Assembly: GCA_002428415.1 (NCBI GenBank)
Contig: DIWI01000020.1
Location: 1-36,210 of the forward strand
Length of the DNA: 36,210 nucleotides
From: Clostridiaceae bacterium UBA6110
GTDB taxonomy: Bacteria; Bacillota; Clostridia; Clostridiales; Clostridiaceae
Reading direction: 5' to 3'
The position numbers were made by a program, and so were the translations under genes. Positions 1 through 6,964 of the stretch are shown in pieces (position 1 is the first letter of the stretch; the number at the start of each line of letters is the position of its first letter). The notes under the pieces are model-generated. The model searched no databases, was not told the origin of the DNA, and worked only from the letters and a program-made list of their open reading frames with translations.

Positions 1-159
1 GCTTCATTCTTCAAGAGCTATGTGACCTTCGGACTGCCGGTTTTCAATCTAATAAAGGGAGCCGCAATATCACTTGTCAGCATACTCCTGTTTAGCAAGG
101 TCTCATTCCTCATTAAGAAGGAATCAGGCTTCAACAGAAAAGGACTCCACAGCGTTTAG
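1..159 (+). CDS. ECF transporter S component, C-terminal fragment
   Basis: Frame 1 is open from the first base to a TAG at 157-159 and gives the last 52 residues of a membrane protein. The segment YVTFGLPVFNLIKG, followed by a hydrophobic helix (AAISLVSILLF) and a short basic tail, resembles the C-terminus of substrate-binding S components of energy-coupling factor vitamin transporters, where a PFNLIKG-like turn precedes the last helix. The substrate cannot be told from this piece; a RibU-like riboflavin carrier is one option. The gene starts outside the window and is followed by a hairpin terminator, so it ends its transcription unit. Family assignment is an inference from a short fragment. 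Confidence 0.5.
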   Translation, partial: ASFFKSYVTFGLPVFNLIKGAAISLVSILLFSKVSFLIKKESGFNRKGLHSV

Positions 160-188
160 CTGAAGTCTCCAATATTTGTTTTACATGC

Positions 189-220
189 AGAAGCCCCGGT
201 TACCGGGGCTTCTGTGTTTT
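189..220 (+). terminator. Intrinsic terminator
   Basis: A 12-bp perfect stem (AGAAGCCCCGGT with ACCGGGGCTTCT, one-base loop on paper) at 189-213 is followed by GTGTTTT. It lies between the convergent S-component gene and rimI. The T-rich side favours the plus-strand transcript. Confidence 0.8.
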
Positions 221-668
221 ATTGTCCAGACGTCTCAAGATGCATGTTGTATGCGTCCTCTCCATTTGAGTAATATTTCCTTCTGACTCCAATGGTTGAG
301 AAGCCAAGGGATGCATACATTCTCTGGGCCGGAAGGTTTGAGACCCTGACCTCCAGGTATACGTCAGTGATGCCCTTGTCCTTCAGCCTTCCTATAGCCT
401 CCAGCATGAGTTTCCTTCCTATTCCTCTCTTTCTGGATTCTTCCTTTACCGCCACGTTAATGACATCTGCCTCATCATACACATACCATATGTTGATGTA
501 TCCTAAAACCTTTCCGTTCTCAAGCGCCACAAGGTTCAGAGAATTTTCGCTGTAAACTTCCTTCAGGAGATCCTCCCTTGACCATGATACAGGAAATGAG
601 GAAAGGCTTATAGCATGTACATCCCCGATGTGGGTTGGCGTCATGACGGCTATCTCGACATCACCCAT
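219..668 (-). CDS. rimI: Ribosomal-protein-alanine N-acetyltransferase RimI
   Basis: The 149-residue product is a single GNAT domain. The acetyl-CoA-binding segment with the R-x-x-G-x-G signature (SRKRGIGRKLM) lies at about 78-88, and the late motif N-x-x-A-x-x-x-Y-x-x-x-G-F (NLPAQRMYASLGF) is typical of RimI. RimI acetylates the N-terminus of ribosomal protein S18, and in some bacteria other proteins. Its start overlaps the end of tsaB by 8 bases, and the order tsaE-tsaB-rimI is standard in Bacillota, so the three genes are almost surely one operon. tsaD, which often follows, is absent here: rimI ends at a convergent terminator. Length is normal for the family. Confidence 0.9.
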   Translation of the reverse strand: MGDVEIAVMTPTHIGDVHAISLSSFPVSWSREDLLKEVYSENSLNLVALENGKVLGYINIWYVYDEADVINVAVKEESRKRGIGRKLMLEAIGRLKDKGITDVYLEVRVSNLPAQRMYASLGFSTIGVRRKYYSNGEDAYNMHLETSGQ

Positions 669-1371
669 TCAATCTGCCTCTCTTTTTCTCGTATTCATGC
701 TCTGCCTGGCTCTTCCTTATATATAGCGGTACGAGCTCATCAGGATTTTCGGAATCACCGTTCATTATCCTGTCCAGCATGCAGTAACCCAGATTTGAGG
801 CCTTCGGTATGTCCATTGCTGGCGGAGCCTTGACTACTTTAAGCCCTGCTGAGGTAAGGACTTCAAGATCCTTTGTCTTAAGCTCTCCCATGACAAGCAC
901 CTCTTCATTGAAATCCTTAAGCTTATTGGCTATTTCCTCTGGGGTCAGGACCTCTGGCTGCATCATGGCTATGAGCCTTCCATCCTCGAACCTGTAGAAG
1001 GCGGCATAGTATGCGCCGCGCAGGGCATCGAGCATCGGACAGACTATGCCTTTTGCTCCAAATGCGCCAAAGGCAAGTGTTTCAAGGCTGGTAGACGAGT
1101 ACATGGGCTTTCCCAGTGCCAGGGCCATGCCCTTTAGAGCTGCCATACCAATCCTGAGGCCAGTAAACGAACCGGGTCCCTTTGATACGCAAAGGGCGTC
1201 AATATCCTTCGGAGACAGCCTTAGCTTTGCCATAAGCTCTTCTATCATAGGCATCAGCAGTACCGAGTGCTGAAGGTCGAAGTTTATGTCCATCTCGCCG
1301 AGCATAGTGTTCTCTGTAATTACTGCAATTGAACAGTTGTTGGTTGATGTATCTGCACATAGTATGTTCAA
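661..1371 (-). CDS. tsaB: tRNA threonylcarbamoyladenosine protein TsaB
   Basis: TsaB is the ASKHA-fold scaffold that, with TsaD and TsaE, makes N6-threonylcarbamoyladenosine at position 37 of ANN-decoding tRNAs. The N-terminal ILCADTSTNNCSIAV strand-turn and the GPGSFTGLRIGMAALKGMAL motif are diagnostic. The open frame extends up to an ATG at 1392, but I place the start at the TTG at 1371-1369: GGAG lies 8 bases upstream, the product then begins at the conserved strand, and the TTG overlaps the tsaE stop as TTGA, a coupling arrangement. This gives 236 residues, a usual TsaB length. rimI follows with an 8-base overlap. Confidence 0.88.
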   Translation of the reverse strand: MNILCADTSTNNCSIAVITENTMLGEMDINFDLQHSVLLMPMIEELMAKLRLSPKDIDALCVSKGPGSFTGLRIGMAALKGMALALGKPMYSSTSLETLAFGAFGAKGIVCPMLDALRGAYYAAFYRFEDGRLIAMMQPEVLTPEEIANKLKDFNEEVLVMGELKTKDLEVLTSAGLKVVKAPPAMDIPKASNLGYCMLDRIMNGDSENPDELVPLYIRKSQAEHEYEKKRGRLNG

Positions 1372-1823
1372 TTTTTCATCTCCTTCAGCCATTCGAATTC
1401 GCCGCCGACAGACTTTATTGTAATGACCCTTTCATCTTCGTTATCAGTCTTCTCAATATTCACGTGTATGAATTCCTCCGGGAGGATTCCTTCGATCAGG
1501 TCAGCCCATTCGATAAGGCAAACCCCATTGCCGTATATATACTCCTCGAAGCCAAGATCCAGCACCGATTCCTCATCATGCACCCTGTACACATCAAAAT
1601 GGAATAACGGCAGTCTTCCGTCATAATACTCGTTAATGAGTGTAAAGGTAGGGGATGTAATAGTCCCTTTTATACCCAGACCATCAGCGAAGCCTTTGGA
1701 AAAATGGGTCTTGCCCGTTCCGAGGTCACCTGTAAGGCATACAGTTGTACCACTTGTTACATTCATCCCGAGCCTTTTTCCTATTTCTACAGTCTCCTCG
1801 ACTGATTTTGTTATAATTTGCAT
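1368..1823 (-). CDS. tsaE: tRNA threonylcarbamoyladenosine ATPase TsaE
   Basis: This 151-residue P-loop ATPase works with TsaB and TsaD in t6A37 synthesis. It shows the Walker A GDLGTGKT at 32-39, the SPTF switch at about 57-60, HFDVYR at about 74-79, and the EW pair of the LIEWAD segment, all hallmark TsaE positions. The ATG at 1823 is preceded by GGTGA at suitable distance. It is the first gene of the tsaE-tsaB-rimI operon and its stop overlaps the TTG of tsaB. It diverges from the lipoprotein gene at 1915. Confidence 0.92.
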   Translation of the reverse strand: MQIITKSVEETVEIGKRLGMNVTSGTTVCLTGDLGTGKTHFSKGFADGLGIKGTITSPTFTLINEYYDGRLPLFHFDVYRVHDEESVLDLGFEEYIYGNGVCLIEWADLIEGILPEEFIHVNIEKTDNEDERVITIKSVGGEFEWLKEMKN

Positions 1824-1914
1824 CTTGTCACCGTAACCTTAATAAAATCTTCAAACCTTGAAGTCCATCTATTATTATATAATAAGGATGGAACTTTTTG
1901 AAGGAGAGGTGGAA

Positions 1915-2844
1915 ATGCTGAAAAAAATCATTATTCTAATATTGTCCGCGTTTCTGCTTGCACTAGCTGGCTGTTCAGAGCCGGAAGAACCTGAGGATGT
2001 TATGGAAGGCAAGACACTTACCATACTTGCATCAAACAAGATGATACAGGATATGGTAAAAACCATATCCGGAGACCTTCATGTCTCATCTGTCATCGTT
2101 GAAAATGAGTCAGTTCTGGATAATTTCAATGAAAATGATATTGTCGTCGAGGATGAGAAGCTTGATATCTTCTTCCATTTCGGGGCCAGCTATGAGCCTT
2201 TCTCAGGCAAGCTTTCTGAAGTAATGAGAAAAAACCAGGTTTCAGTAATAGACATTTCAAGAGGAGTTCACTTGCTTGGATATAAGCCACAAGGGTCACA
2301 GATCGATGTGGTCAATCCATATTATCTTTCAAGCCCCTCAAACTACATCACCGCAATTTCAAACATAGCCTTCGGGCTCATGGAAAAGGACCCGTTCAGA
2401 AGCGACCTATATAATAAGAACCTTGCTGATGAGAAGAAAAGGATAGAAGAGATTGAGGACTGGATTGAGGCTGCGAACCTTGGATCAAGCGATGTAGTAT
2501 ATGTCTCTGCCGGAAACGAGCTCAGGTATCTCCTCAACAGCTTCGATGTCAAGCATATCACTCTTGATGATTTCAAGAAGGGATTCCTGAATGAAGCTGA
2601 TGCTGCGGTTATCTTCATCTACACGAAGGATGCGGAGTACGAGAATGCAACAGAGTTAATCGGAAATTCCAAAGCCATACCTTTAAAGGTAATCCTCAAT
2701 GATTACTCAATGGACCGAAAGGAAATATACACTGAAAACCTTAAGAGGTTCAGGCAGGCCATAGCAGCTGTCTATGAGAAGGATGCTCCTTCCATTGAAA
2801 GCCTTCTCCCGTACAGGATGGTAAAGGTTCCTCAAGAAAAATAG
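1915..2844 (+). CDS. TroA-like (metal ABC transporter type) lipoprotein, metal ligands not evident
   Basis: The start is ATG 1915, with AGGAGAGGTGG just upstream; the longer open frame from 1858 would bury the signal peptide. The 309-residue product has a lysine-rich N-terminus, a hydrophobic core and a lipobox LAGC with the lipidated Cys at 20. The mature part looks like the TroA/ZnuA cluster A-I solute-binding fold: LTILASN at the first strand, a FGASYEPFSGKL segment, NPYYLSSPSNYITAISNIAFGL where ZnuA proteins have D-P-H-x-W-L-x-P, and a long backbone helix. The histidines that bind Zn or Mn at those places are absent. No permease or ATPase gene is adjacent, so it is an orphan. The role may be a partner-less metal or other ligand binder; substrate unknown. 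Confidence 0.65.
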   Translation: MLKKIIILILSAFLLALAGCSEPEEPEDVMEGKTLTILASNKMIQDMVKTISGDLHVSSVIVENESVLDNFNENDIVVEDEKLDIFFHFGASYEPFSGKLSEVMRKNQVSVIDISRGVHLLGYKPQGSQIDVVNPYYLSSPSNYITAISNIAFGLMEKDPFRSDLYNKNLADEKKRIEEIEDWIEAANLGSSDVVYVSAGNELRYLLNSFDVKHITLDDFKKGFLNEADAAVIFIYTKDAEYENATELIGNSKAIPLKVILNDYSMDRKEIYTENLKRFRQAIAAVYEKDAPSIESLLPYRMVKVPQEK

Positions 2845-2858
2845 CAATAGACTTTATT

Positions 2859-2881
2859 AAGAGCCGATGGCTCTTTTTTTT
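2859..2881 (+). terminator. Intrinsic terminator after lipoprotein gene
   Basis: A stem AAGAGCC/GGCTCTT with loop GAT lies at 2859-2875, followed by an unbroken T run to 2881. Confidence 0.88.
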
Positions 2882-2921
2882 GAACTTATTTTGAAGCATT
2901 TTTTGAAATATTGCAAATCAC

Positions 2922-2949
2922 GTGAAAATCTGCGAGATAGAGGTATAAT
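2922..2949 (+). promoter_or_regulatory. Possible promoter for the 2976 gene
   Basis: A perfect -10 TATAAT sits at 2944-2949. The best -35 at a 16-base spacing is GTGAAA (2922-2927), a weak match. The next gene's ribosome binding site starts at 2962, so transcription from here would give a short leader. Confidence 0.45.
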
Positions 2950-2975
2950 ATATGTGAATGCAGGAGGTGTAGGTA

Positions 2976-3290
2976 TTGGAAAATTTTGAATGCTATGAAA
3001 TGGCAAGAGATCTCTGGATATCTTACAAGGCAGACCATGACTCATCAAAGCTCATCGATGCAACAAGAATGCTTGAGGAGTGCCTTGGTAAAAAAACCGA
3101 AGATATGGGACTGGTTGCAAAATCAAGCTGGCTCTATTATGTTGTCGTTTCAAACCTGGACCCATCCAAGGAAAAGAATGTCAGGAGGTATGCTGACTAC
3201 GCAATCACATTGGACAATCGCTACAATATCCTTGACAACAGAAGACTTGACCTGGGTGATTTCAAGGAAGTGATCGAAGCGTTCCAATAG
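2976..3290 (+). CDS. Small helical protein of unknown function
   Basis: The 104-residue product starts at TTG 2976, set by AGGAGGTG at 2962-2969. It is mostly amphipathic helix with aromatic-rich spacing (YEMARDLWISYKADH; SSWLYYVVVSNLD; RYADYAITLDNRYN), which recalls a TPR-like helical hairpin array, but I see no clean repeat. There is no signal peptide or membrane segment. It lies 15 bases before the WYL regulator and shares its transcript, so it may act with that regulator or sense the same signal. I do not recognise a family. Confidence 0.6.
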   Translation: MENFECYEMARDLWISYKADHDSSKLIDATRMLEECLGKKTEDMGLVAKSSWLYYVVVSNLDPSKEKNVRRYADYAITLDNRYNILDNRRLDLGDFKEVIEAFQ

Positions 3291-3305
3291 GGGGAGACAG
3301 AGATA

Positions 3306-4298
3306 ATGGGTTCAAGCAAGCTTAAACTGCTGTACATACTGGAGATGCTGAAGAAACACACTGACAAGGACAATACACTCTCGATGAGTGACATCATCAG
3401 CAGGCTGGAGTCTCTTGAGATACAAGCGGAACGAAAGTCGATCAACGCAGATATCAACATGCTCAGAGATTATGGTTATGATGTACATATGACCAGGGGT
3501 GAAAAATATGGATACTACCTGGAGGAAAGAAGGTTTTCTCTTCCGGAGATAAAGATACTTGTAGATTCCATCCAGTCAGCCCGATTCATATCAAAGGACA
3601 AATCAAAGGAAATCATAAGGAAGCTTCTTGAAGAGCTTAGCGAGAAGAATGCTAAAATCATTGAATCCGAAGTCTATCTGTCCGGGCGGATAAAGGCGGA
3701 AAATGATGAGGTCTTCAGTTCAATCGACCTTATCCTCAAGGCAATAAAGTCAAACAGGAAGATTGGATTCAAATATCTGGAGTATACGACAGAAAAGAAG
3801 AAAAAATTCAGGTTCGATGGATACAGGTTCGTGCTTTCCCCGTACGCTCTGACATGGACCAGTGACAAATACTACCTTGTCGCGAACAACTCAAAATACG
3901 ACAATCTCACCCATTACAACATTGACAGGATGACCGAAGTGGAGATCCTGGATGAGAAGAGGCGTGATTTCAGGGAGGTGTCAGACTACAAGAACAGCTT
4001 CAACATCGCTGACTACACCAGAAACCTTCACGGCATGATGACTGGCAAGATAGAATCGGTTGAAATCAGGTTCTCAAAGGAACTGACAACAGCTGTAATC
4101 GACAAATTCGGAGTAGACCTGACTATAAAGGATGTCAAAGAAGATACGTTCGTTGCGAGGGTCAAGGCAGAGATTTCAGACGCGTTCATATCATGGCTAT
4201 TCACCTTCGGTAAGAAGGCAGAAGCCTTAACTCCTGACCTAAGGGAACTGATGGCACAGAAGGCGAGCGAGCTGAATTCCCTCTACAATCCTCTGTAA
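3306..4298 (+). CDS. WYL-domain transcriptional regulator
   Basis: The 330-residue product has a DeoR-like winged helix-turn-helix at about 1-75 (KLKLLYILEML, then SMSDIISRLE and RKSINADINMLRDYGYDV), a WYL domain at about 130-215 whose signature strand reads YALTWTSDKYYLVA (YYL in place of WYL), and a C-terminal WCX-like extension from about 240 to the end. Such proteins bind DNA and take their cue from a ligand, possibly a nucleic acid or nucleotide, bound by the WYL barrel; their targets vary from DNA-repair to defence genes. GGGGGAGA precedes the ATG. No defence or repair operon is adjacent, so the regulon cannot be named. A terminator follows. Confidence 0.88.
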   Translation: MGSSKLKLLYILEMLKKHTDKDNTLSMSDIISRLESLEIQAERKSINADINMLRDYGYDVHMTRGEKYGYYLEERRFSLPEIKILVDSIQSARFISKDKSKEIIRKLLEELSEKNAKIIESEVYLSGRIKAENDEVFSSIDLILKAIKSNRKIGFKYLEYTTEKKKKFRFDGYRFVLSPYALTWTSDKYYLVANNSKYDNLTHYNIDRMTEVEILDEKRRDFREVSDYKNSFNIADYTRNLHGMMTGKIESVEIRFSKELTTAVIDKFGVDLTIKDVKEDTFVARVKAEISDAFISWLFTFGKKAEALTPDLRELMAQKASELNSLYNPL

Positions 4299-4332
4299 TA
4301 AGCAAATTACTTAATCAGACACTCAGAATAAT

Positions 4333-4363
4333 AATCACCCAATGCCGAAGCATGGGTGATTTT
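4333..4363. terminator. Terminator between convergent genes
   Basis: AATCACCC...GGGTGATT arms (4333-4340 and 4354-4361) enclose ATGC-CGAA-GCAT with one bulged A, followed by a short T run. It can serve the WYL gene and, from the other side, the acetyltransferase gene. Confidence 0.7.
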
Positions 4364-4368
4364 ATGCT

Positions 4369-4875
4369 TTATGCTGCTTTTTTCATGAATCCGGTAAAAT
4401 CCATTGCGAGGCATACTGTATCTTCACCAGGTCCGCACTCACTGAATCCGATATGCTTGAATAGATTGAGCGACCTTGAGTTCCGGGACTTTATCTTGGC
4501 AAGGACCTTATCGGTCCTGATTTCAAGAAAGGCATGGGAGAGCAGCCTCTTAAGCGCATTTTTCCCGTATCCCTTGCCCCACATGTCCTTTCTGCCAATT
4601 ACAATAACTACCTCGTGAGCAGGTCCTTTCTGCAAAAGGTTTGCATATCCAATGGCTTTGCCATTAAGTCTGATCACAAAAAAACGTCCTCTCGATGAAA
4701 AGAGGGGCGTATATGAGGGGAGCCGGCAGTTTAGTGCCTTTTCCCTTATGGTCTCACTTATTCCTGGCAATTCGTTAAGGTGCATCCGCACCTCGGGGTC
4801 CTCAAGCCAATCGGCGATACCCATGGCATCATCAAATCCGACCTCGCGGCAAAGAGAGATTCCCGAAGCATCCAT
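4369..4875 (-). CDS. GNAT-family N-acetyltransferase (RimJ/RimL-like)
   Basis: This is a GNAT acetyltransferase of 168 residues when started at the ATG at 4875. The GRKDMWGKGYGKNAL segment is the acetyl-CoA loop, and NSRSLNLFKHIGF is the C-terminal motif that packs on the cofactor. The acceptor is unknown; RimJ/RimL relatives modify protein N-termini, amino acids or antibiotics. The frame runs up to an ATG at 4917, but that codon overlaps the promoter at 4906-4934. GAGGAG at 4885-4890 is best spaced for the ATG at 4875. It appears to be a single-gene unit convergent with the WYL regulator. Confidence 0.82.
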   Translation of the reverse strand: MDASGISLCREVGFDDAMGIADWLEDPEVRMHLNELPGISETIREKALNCRLPSYTPLFSSRGRFFVIRLNGKAIGYANLLQKGPAHEVVIVIGRKDMWGKGYGKNALKRLLSHAFLEIRTDKVLAKIKSRNSRSLNLFKHIGFSECGPGEDTVCLAMDFTGFMKKAA

Positions 4876-4905
4876 CGCTATCATCTCCTCGTTGTGTTTT
4901 AAGAG

Positions 4906-4934
4906 ATTGTAGCCCATAAAGCAATTTAAATCAA
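4906..4934 (-). promoter_or_regulatory. Promoter of the acetyltransferase gene
   Basis: On the minus strand TTGATT (4934-4929) is followed after exactly 17 bases by TACAAT (4911-4906). The predicted start of transcription near 4899 leaves just the GAGGAG and the ATG at 4875, which supports the shorter reading frame. Confidence 0.65.
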
Positions 4935-4973
4935 AACCGGTTTCAATTGAAAAACAAGTTTGCCTGATGAAAC

Positions 4974-5015
4974 CTCCATTTCCCTCTATAAATCTCCATT
5001 TCCCTTCATTTCCCT
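4974..5015. repeat. Three short direct repeats
   Basis: CTCCATTTCCCT occurs at 4974-4985 and 4994-5005, and a third partial copy TCATTTCCCT at 5006-5015. They lie upstream of the acetyltransferase promoter on its purine-rich strand (AGGGAAATGGAG). Too few and too irregular for CRISPR; possibly a protein-binding cluster. Confidence 0.5.
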
Positions 5016-5036
5016 GAACTTAAGCAATATCACCCA

Positions 5037-5082
5037 GGAAAGGCGACCCTTTCCGAGACAGGTCCCGGGCTGATTCCCGGGA
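5037..5082. other. Two tandem GC-rich hairpins, function unknown
   Basis: The first stem is GGAAAGG/CCTTTCC (5037-5043 and 5048-5054) with loop CGAC. The second is TCCCGGG/CCCGGGA (5063-5069 and 5076-5082) with loop CTGATT. No T run follows either on either strand, so they are not plain terminators. They sit between the acetyltransferase promoter and the tRNA-Trp promoter and match no riboswitch I know. Confidence 0.45.
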
Positions 5083-5115
5083 TATTTCAGATCAGTGGAA
5101 AATCGAATTCCGGTG

Positions 5116-5145
5116 TTGACTTGATGCCGCACCTGATGGTATACT
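5116..5145 (+). promoter_or_regulatory. Promoter of tRNA-Trp
   Basis: TTGACT (5116-5121) and TATACT (5140-5145) are 18 bases apart. The tRNA 5' end at 5176 is about 25 bases beyond the expected transcription start. Confidence 0.75.
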
Positions 5146-5175
5146 AATCAACGTAGTCCTTTTGAGACACAATAT

Positions 5176-5249
5176 AGGGGTATAGTTCAATGGTAGAGCA
5201 ACGGTCTCCAAAACCGTTAATGTGGGTTCGAGCCCTGCTACCCCTGCCA
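5176..5249 (+). tRNA. tRNA-Trp (CCA anticodon)
   Basis: The acceptor stem AGGGGTA/TACCCCT (5176-5182 and 5239-5245) closes the cloverleaf, with encoded GCCA at 5246-5249. The anticodon stem is ACGGT/ACCGT around the loop CTCCAAA, placing anticodon CCA at 5208-5210. The T arm carries GGTTCGAGCC. All 74 bases fit tRNA-Trp. It has its own promoter and terminator. Confidence 0.96.
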
Positions 5250-5254
5250 CAAGA

Positions 5255-5277
5255 AACCGCAATTTTGCGGTTTTTTT
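5255..5277 (+). terminator. Terminator of tRNA-Trp
   Basis: AACCGCAA/TTGCGGTT stem (5255-5262 and 5265-5272) followed by a T run to 5277, six bases after the tRNA CCA end. Confidence 0.9.
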
Positions 5278-5337
5278 GCTTTTCTTGAACAATAGCATGA
5301 ATATCATTCCATTATATTCATGCTTATGACCATGCGA

Positions 5338-5366
5338 ATGACTGTAAAGTCTGGATGTAGTATAAT
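5338..5366 (+). promoter_or_regulatory. Likely promoter of yqeC
   Basis: TATAAT at 5361-5366 lies 17 bases after ATGACT (5338-5343), a 4-of-6 match to the -35 consensus. Transcription from about 5373 supports the GTG start at 5392 and excludes the ATGs further upstream. Confidence 0.55.
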
Positions 5367-5391
5367 TAGTACATCGAAGGAGGTGGAGAAT

Positions 5392-6123
5392 GTGCTTTCC
5401 GATATACTCAGGCTGGATAAATACAAGAATATTGCATTGGTAGGGGCAGGCGGCAAGACCACTCTCATATACCGCCTGCTGGAAAATATAAGGCCAATGA
5501 AAAAGATACTGGTATCCAGCACCACAATGTTCAATGAGCCTCATGAATCGAGGTATGACTTCATAGATTATTCGTATAGGGAAGACTACAGCTTTGATGC
5601 CATGTCCGAAAACGGCATATATATAGTCTGCAACGGCAGGACTCCAGACAACCTTCTCCTTGGGCTGGGAAAAGAAGAGGTTGCCAGGCTTTCCGGGCAT
5701 TTCGACAACTCGATAATCGAATGCGACTACTCAATGGGAAGGCCGCTTAAGGGATTCAGGCAGAGTGAGGCTGGAGTTCCTGGTTCAACAGATGTGACCG
5801 TAGGGGTCCTGGACATAGAGGCTCTTGGCCTTGAGGTCAAAAGCGATAACATATTTCATCTGGACAGGTTCATCGAGATCACAGGGAGCAGGATTTACAG
5901 CATGGTTACACTTGAGAACCTGAAATCCATAGTGGATAATCCTGAAGGACTGTTCCTGGGCGCTCGTGGAAAAAGGGTCCTCTTCATTAACAAGGTCGAG
6001 AAAAGCATCGATATCGAGCTTATGAGGAGACTTGTAGACATCATTGACAAGAACAGGCTTGACATGGTCATTGCAGGCAGTCTTTTCTACGACAGATACG
6101 ACATATTGTACGGAGGTATTTGA
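5392..6123 (+). CDS. yqeC: Selenium-cofactor biosynthesis accessory protein YqeC
   Basis: The product resembles YqeC, an accessory protein found with selenium-dependent molybdenum hydroxylases. It begins with a P-loop-like VGAGGKTTLIYRL motif, then SSTTMF, a GRTPDNLLLGLG turn, IIECDYSMGRPLKG and a VLFINKVE strand, in the order seen in the family. Length is 243 residues, a usual size. I start it at GTG 5392 because AAGGAGGTGG lies at the right distance and the only longer start would precede the promoter. It overlaps no gene and is followed after one base by a phosphoesterase. No molybdenum hydroxylase, selD or selA gene is in the window, so its partners must be elsewhere. Confidence 0.78.
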   Translation: MLSDILRLDKYKNIALVGAGGKTTLIYRLLENIRPMKKILVSSTTMFNEPHESRYDFIDYSYREDYSFDAMSENGIYIVCNGRTPDNLLLGLGKEEVARLSGHFDNSIIECDYSMGRPLKGFRQSEAGVPGSTDVTVGVLDIEALGLEVKSDNIFHLDRFIEITGSRIYSMVTLENLKSIVDNPEGLFLGARGKRVLFINKVEKSIDIELMRRLVDIIDKNRLDMVIAGSLFYDRYDILYGGI

Positions 6124-6124
6124 C

Positions 6125-6868
6125 ATGAGGTACCTTATACTCGGAGATATACATTCCAATACTGAAGCACTTGAGGAGATACTCGGCAACGAGAAATATG
6201 ACAAAGTGCTTTTTCTTGGTGACATCATAGGCTATGCAGCCGAACCGGATAAATGCTATGACCGCTTCCTGCAGCTCGGCGGACTTGGCGTACTCGGTAA
6301 CCACGAGAGCGGTGCTATCAGGCAGGAGTCTCTCTTCATATTTTCAAGCAATGCCCGTAAGGGCATACTTCATGCTCTGAAAACAATGAAGCTGGAAAAT
6401 CTAGAGCACATGAAATCACTGCCGTTGTCATTGGAAGTCTCAGATATTGCCATCTGCCACACTTTGCTCGATGAGCCATCTGATTTCAATTATGTCTTCC
6501 CTGAGGACAAGGATTCGGTTCATCTGAAAAACACCTTCTCAATAATGAAGAGGAAGGGGATACGGGCACTTTTTACCGGACATACTCACACACCATGCAT
6601 TTTCAGGGAGTCCGGCGATGGAAGCATAGAGGTCTTCAAGACAGGAGAAAGTGTGCTGTTCCTTGACGAACGACCAGTGATAATAAATCCGGGTAGCGCA
6701 GGACAGGCAAGAAACAGGATACCCAGGGCTCATTATGCTGTGTATGACGATGTCCTGAAAAAGGTGTTCTTCAGGACAAGGGACTATGACAAGTCATCCA
6801 CTGCAAGGAAGATACGCGAGGCTAACCTGCCCGAGTTTCTTGCATCCAGGCTTTTCGAGGGGATATGA
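6125..6868 (+). CDS. Calcineurin-like metallophosphoesterase (YfcE/MJ0936 type)
   Basis: This 247-residue enzyme carries every metal motif of the two-metal phosphoesterase fold: GDIHSN (D8, H10), GDIIGYAAEP (D33), GNHE (N59, H60), a central ICHT histidine and the C-terminal GHTHTP. The GDxxGY(G/A)xxP form marks the broad YfcE/MJ0936-like group, whose members hydrolyse phosphodiesters of unknown physiological identity. The ATG at 6125 is preceded by GGAGG at 6112-6116 inside the end of yqeC, and the two genes are one base apart, so they are co-translated. A link to selenium or molybdenum cofactor work is suggested only by this position. Confidence 0.85.
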   Translation: MRYLILGDIHSNTEALEEILGNEKYDKVLFLGDIIGYAAEPDKCYDRFLQLGGLGVLGNHESGAIRQESLFIFSSNARKGILHALKTMKLENLEHMKSLPLSLEVSDIAICHTLLDEPSDFNYVFPEDKDSVHLKNTFSIMKRKGIRALFTGHTHTPCIFRESGDGSIEVFKTGESVLFLDERPVIINPGSAGQARNRIPRAHYAVYDDVLKKVFFRTRDYDKSSTARKIREANLPEFLASRLFEGI

Positions 6869-6901
6869 TTCACTGAAGGAACTGTGCAACCCATATAATC
6901 G

Positions 6902-6930
6902 TTGACGTCCACAATATATCATGATAAAAT
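6902..6930 (+). promoter_or_regulatory. Promoter of the OhrR-like gene
   Basis: TTGACG (6902-6907) and TAAAAT (6925-6930) with a 17-base spacer. Confidence 0.72.
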
Positions 6931-6933
6931 TTA

Positions 6934-6945
6934 ATTGAATACAAT
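6934..6945. promoter_or_regulatory. Possible autoregulatory operator
   Basis: ATTGAATACAAT is a near-palindrome with ATTG/CAAT arms directly downstream of the -10 box, where a bound repressor would block initiation. OhrR operators are AT-rich palindromes containing ACAATT-like arms, so self-control by the next gene is plausible. Confidence 0.45.
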
Positions 6946-6964
6946 AAGATTTGAGAGGTTTATC

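Noticed and set aside
1858..1914. Longer N-terminus for the TroA-like lipoprotein
   Set aside because: It would place 19 residues before the signal peptide, and the strong binding site lies just before ATG 1915.
2911..2916. TTGCAA as -35 for the 2976 gene
   Set aside because: It is 27 bases from TATAAT, too far for a normal promoter.
4974..5015. Possible CRISPR array
   Set aside because: Repeats are only 10-12 bases, three copies, with no spacer regularity and no cas genes nearby.
5037..5082. Known riboswitch (SAM, glycine, c-di-GMP, guanidine types)
   Set aside because: Loop sequences and stem order do not match the consensus of any of these that I could recall.
5092..5700. 202-residue minus-strand reading frame
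   Set aside because: It runs across tRNA-Trp, its terminator and the start of yqeC in antisense and has no ribosome binding site.
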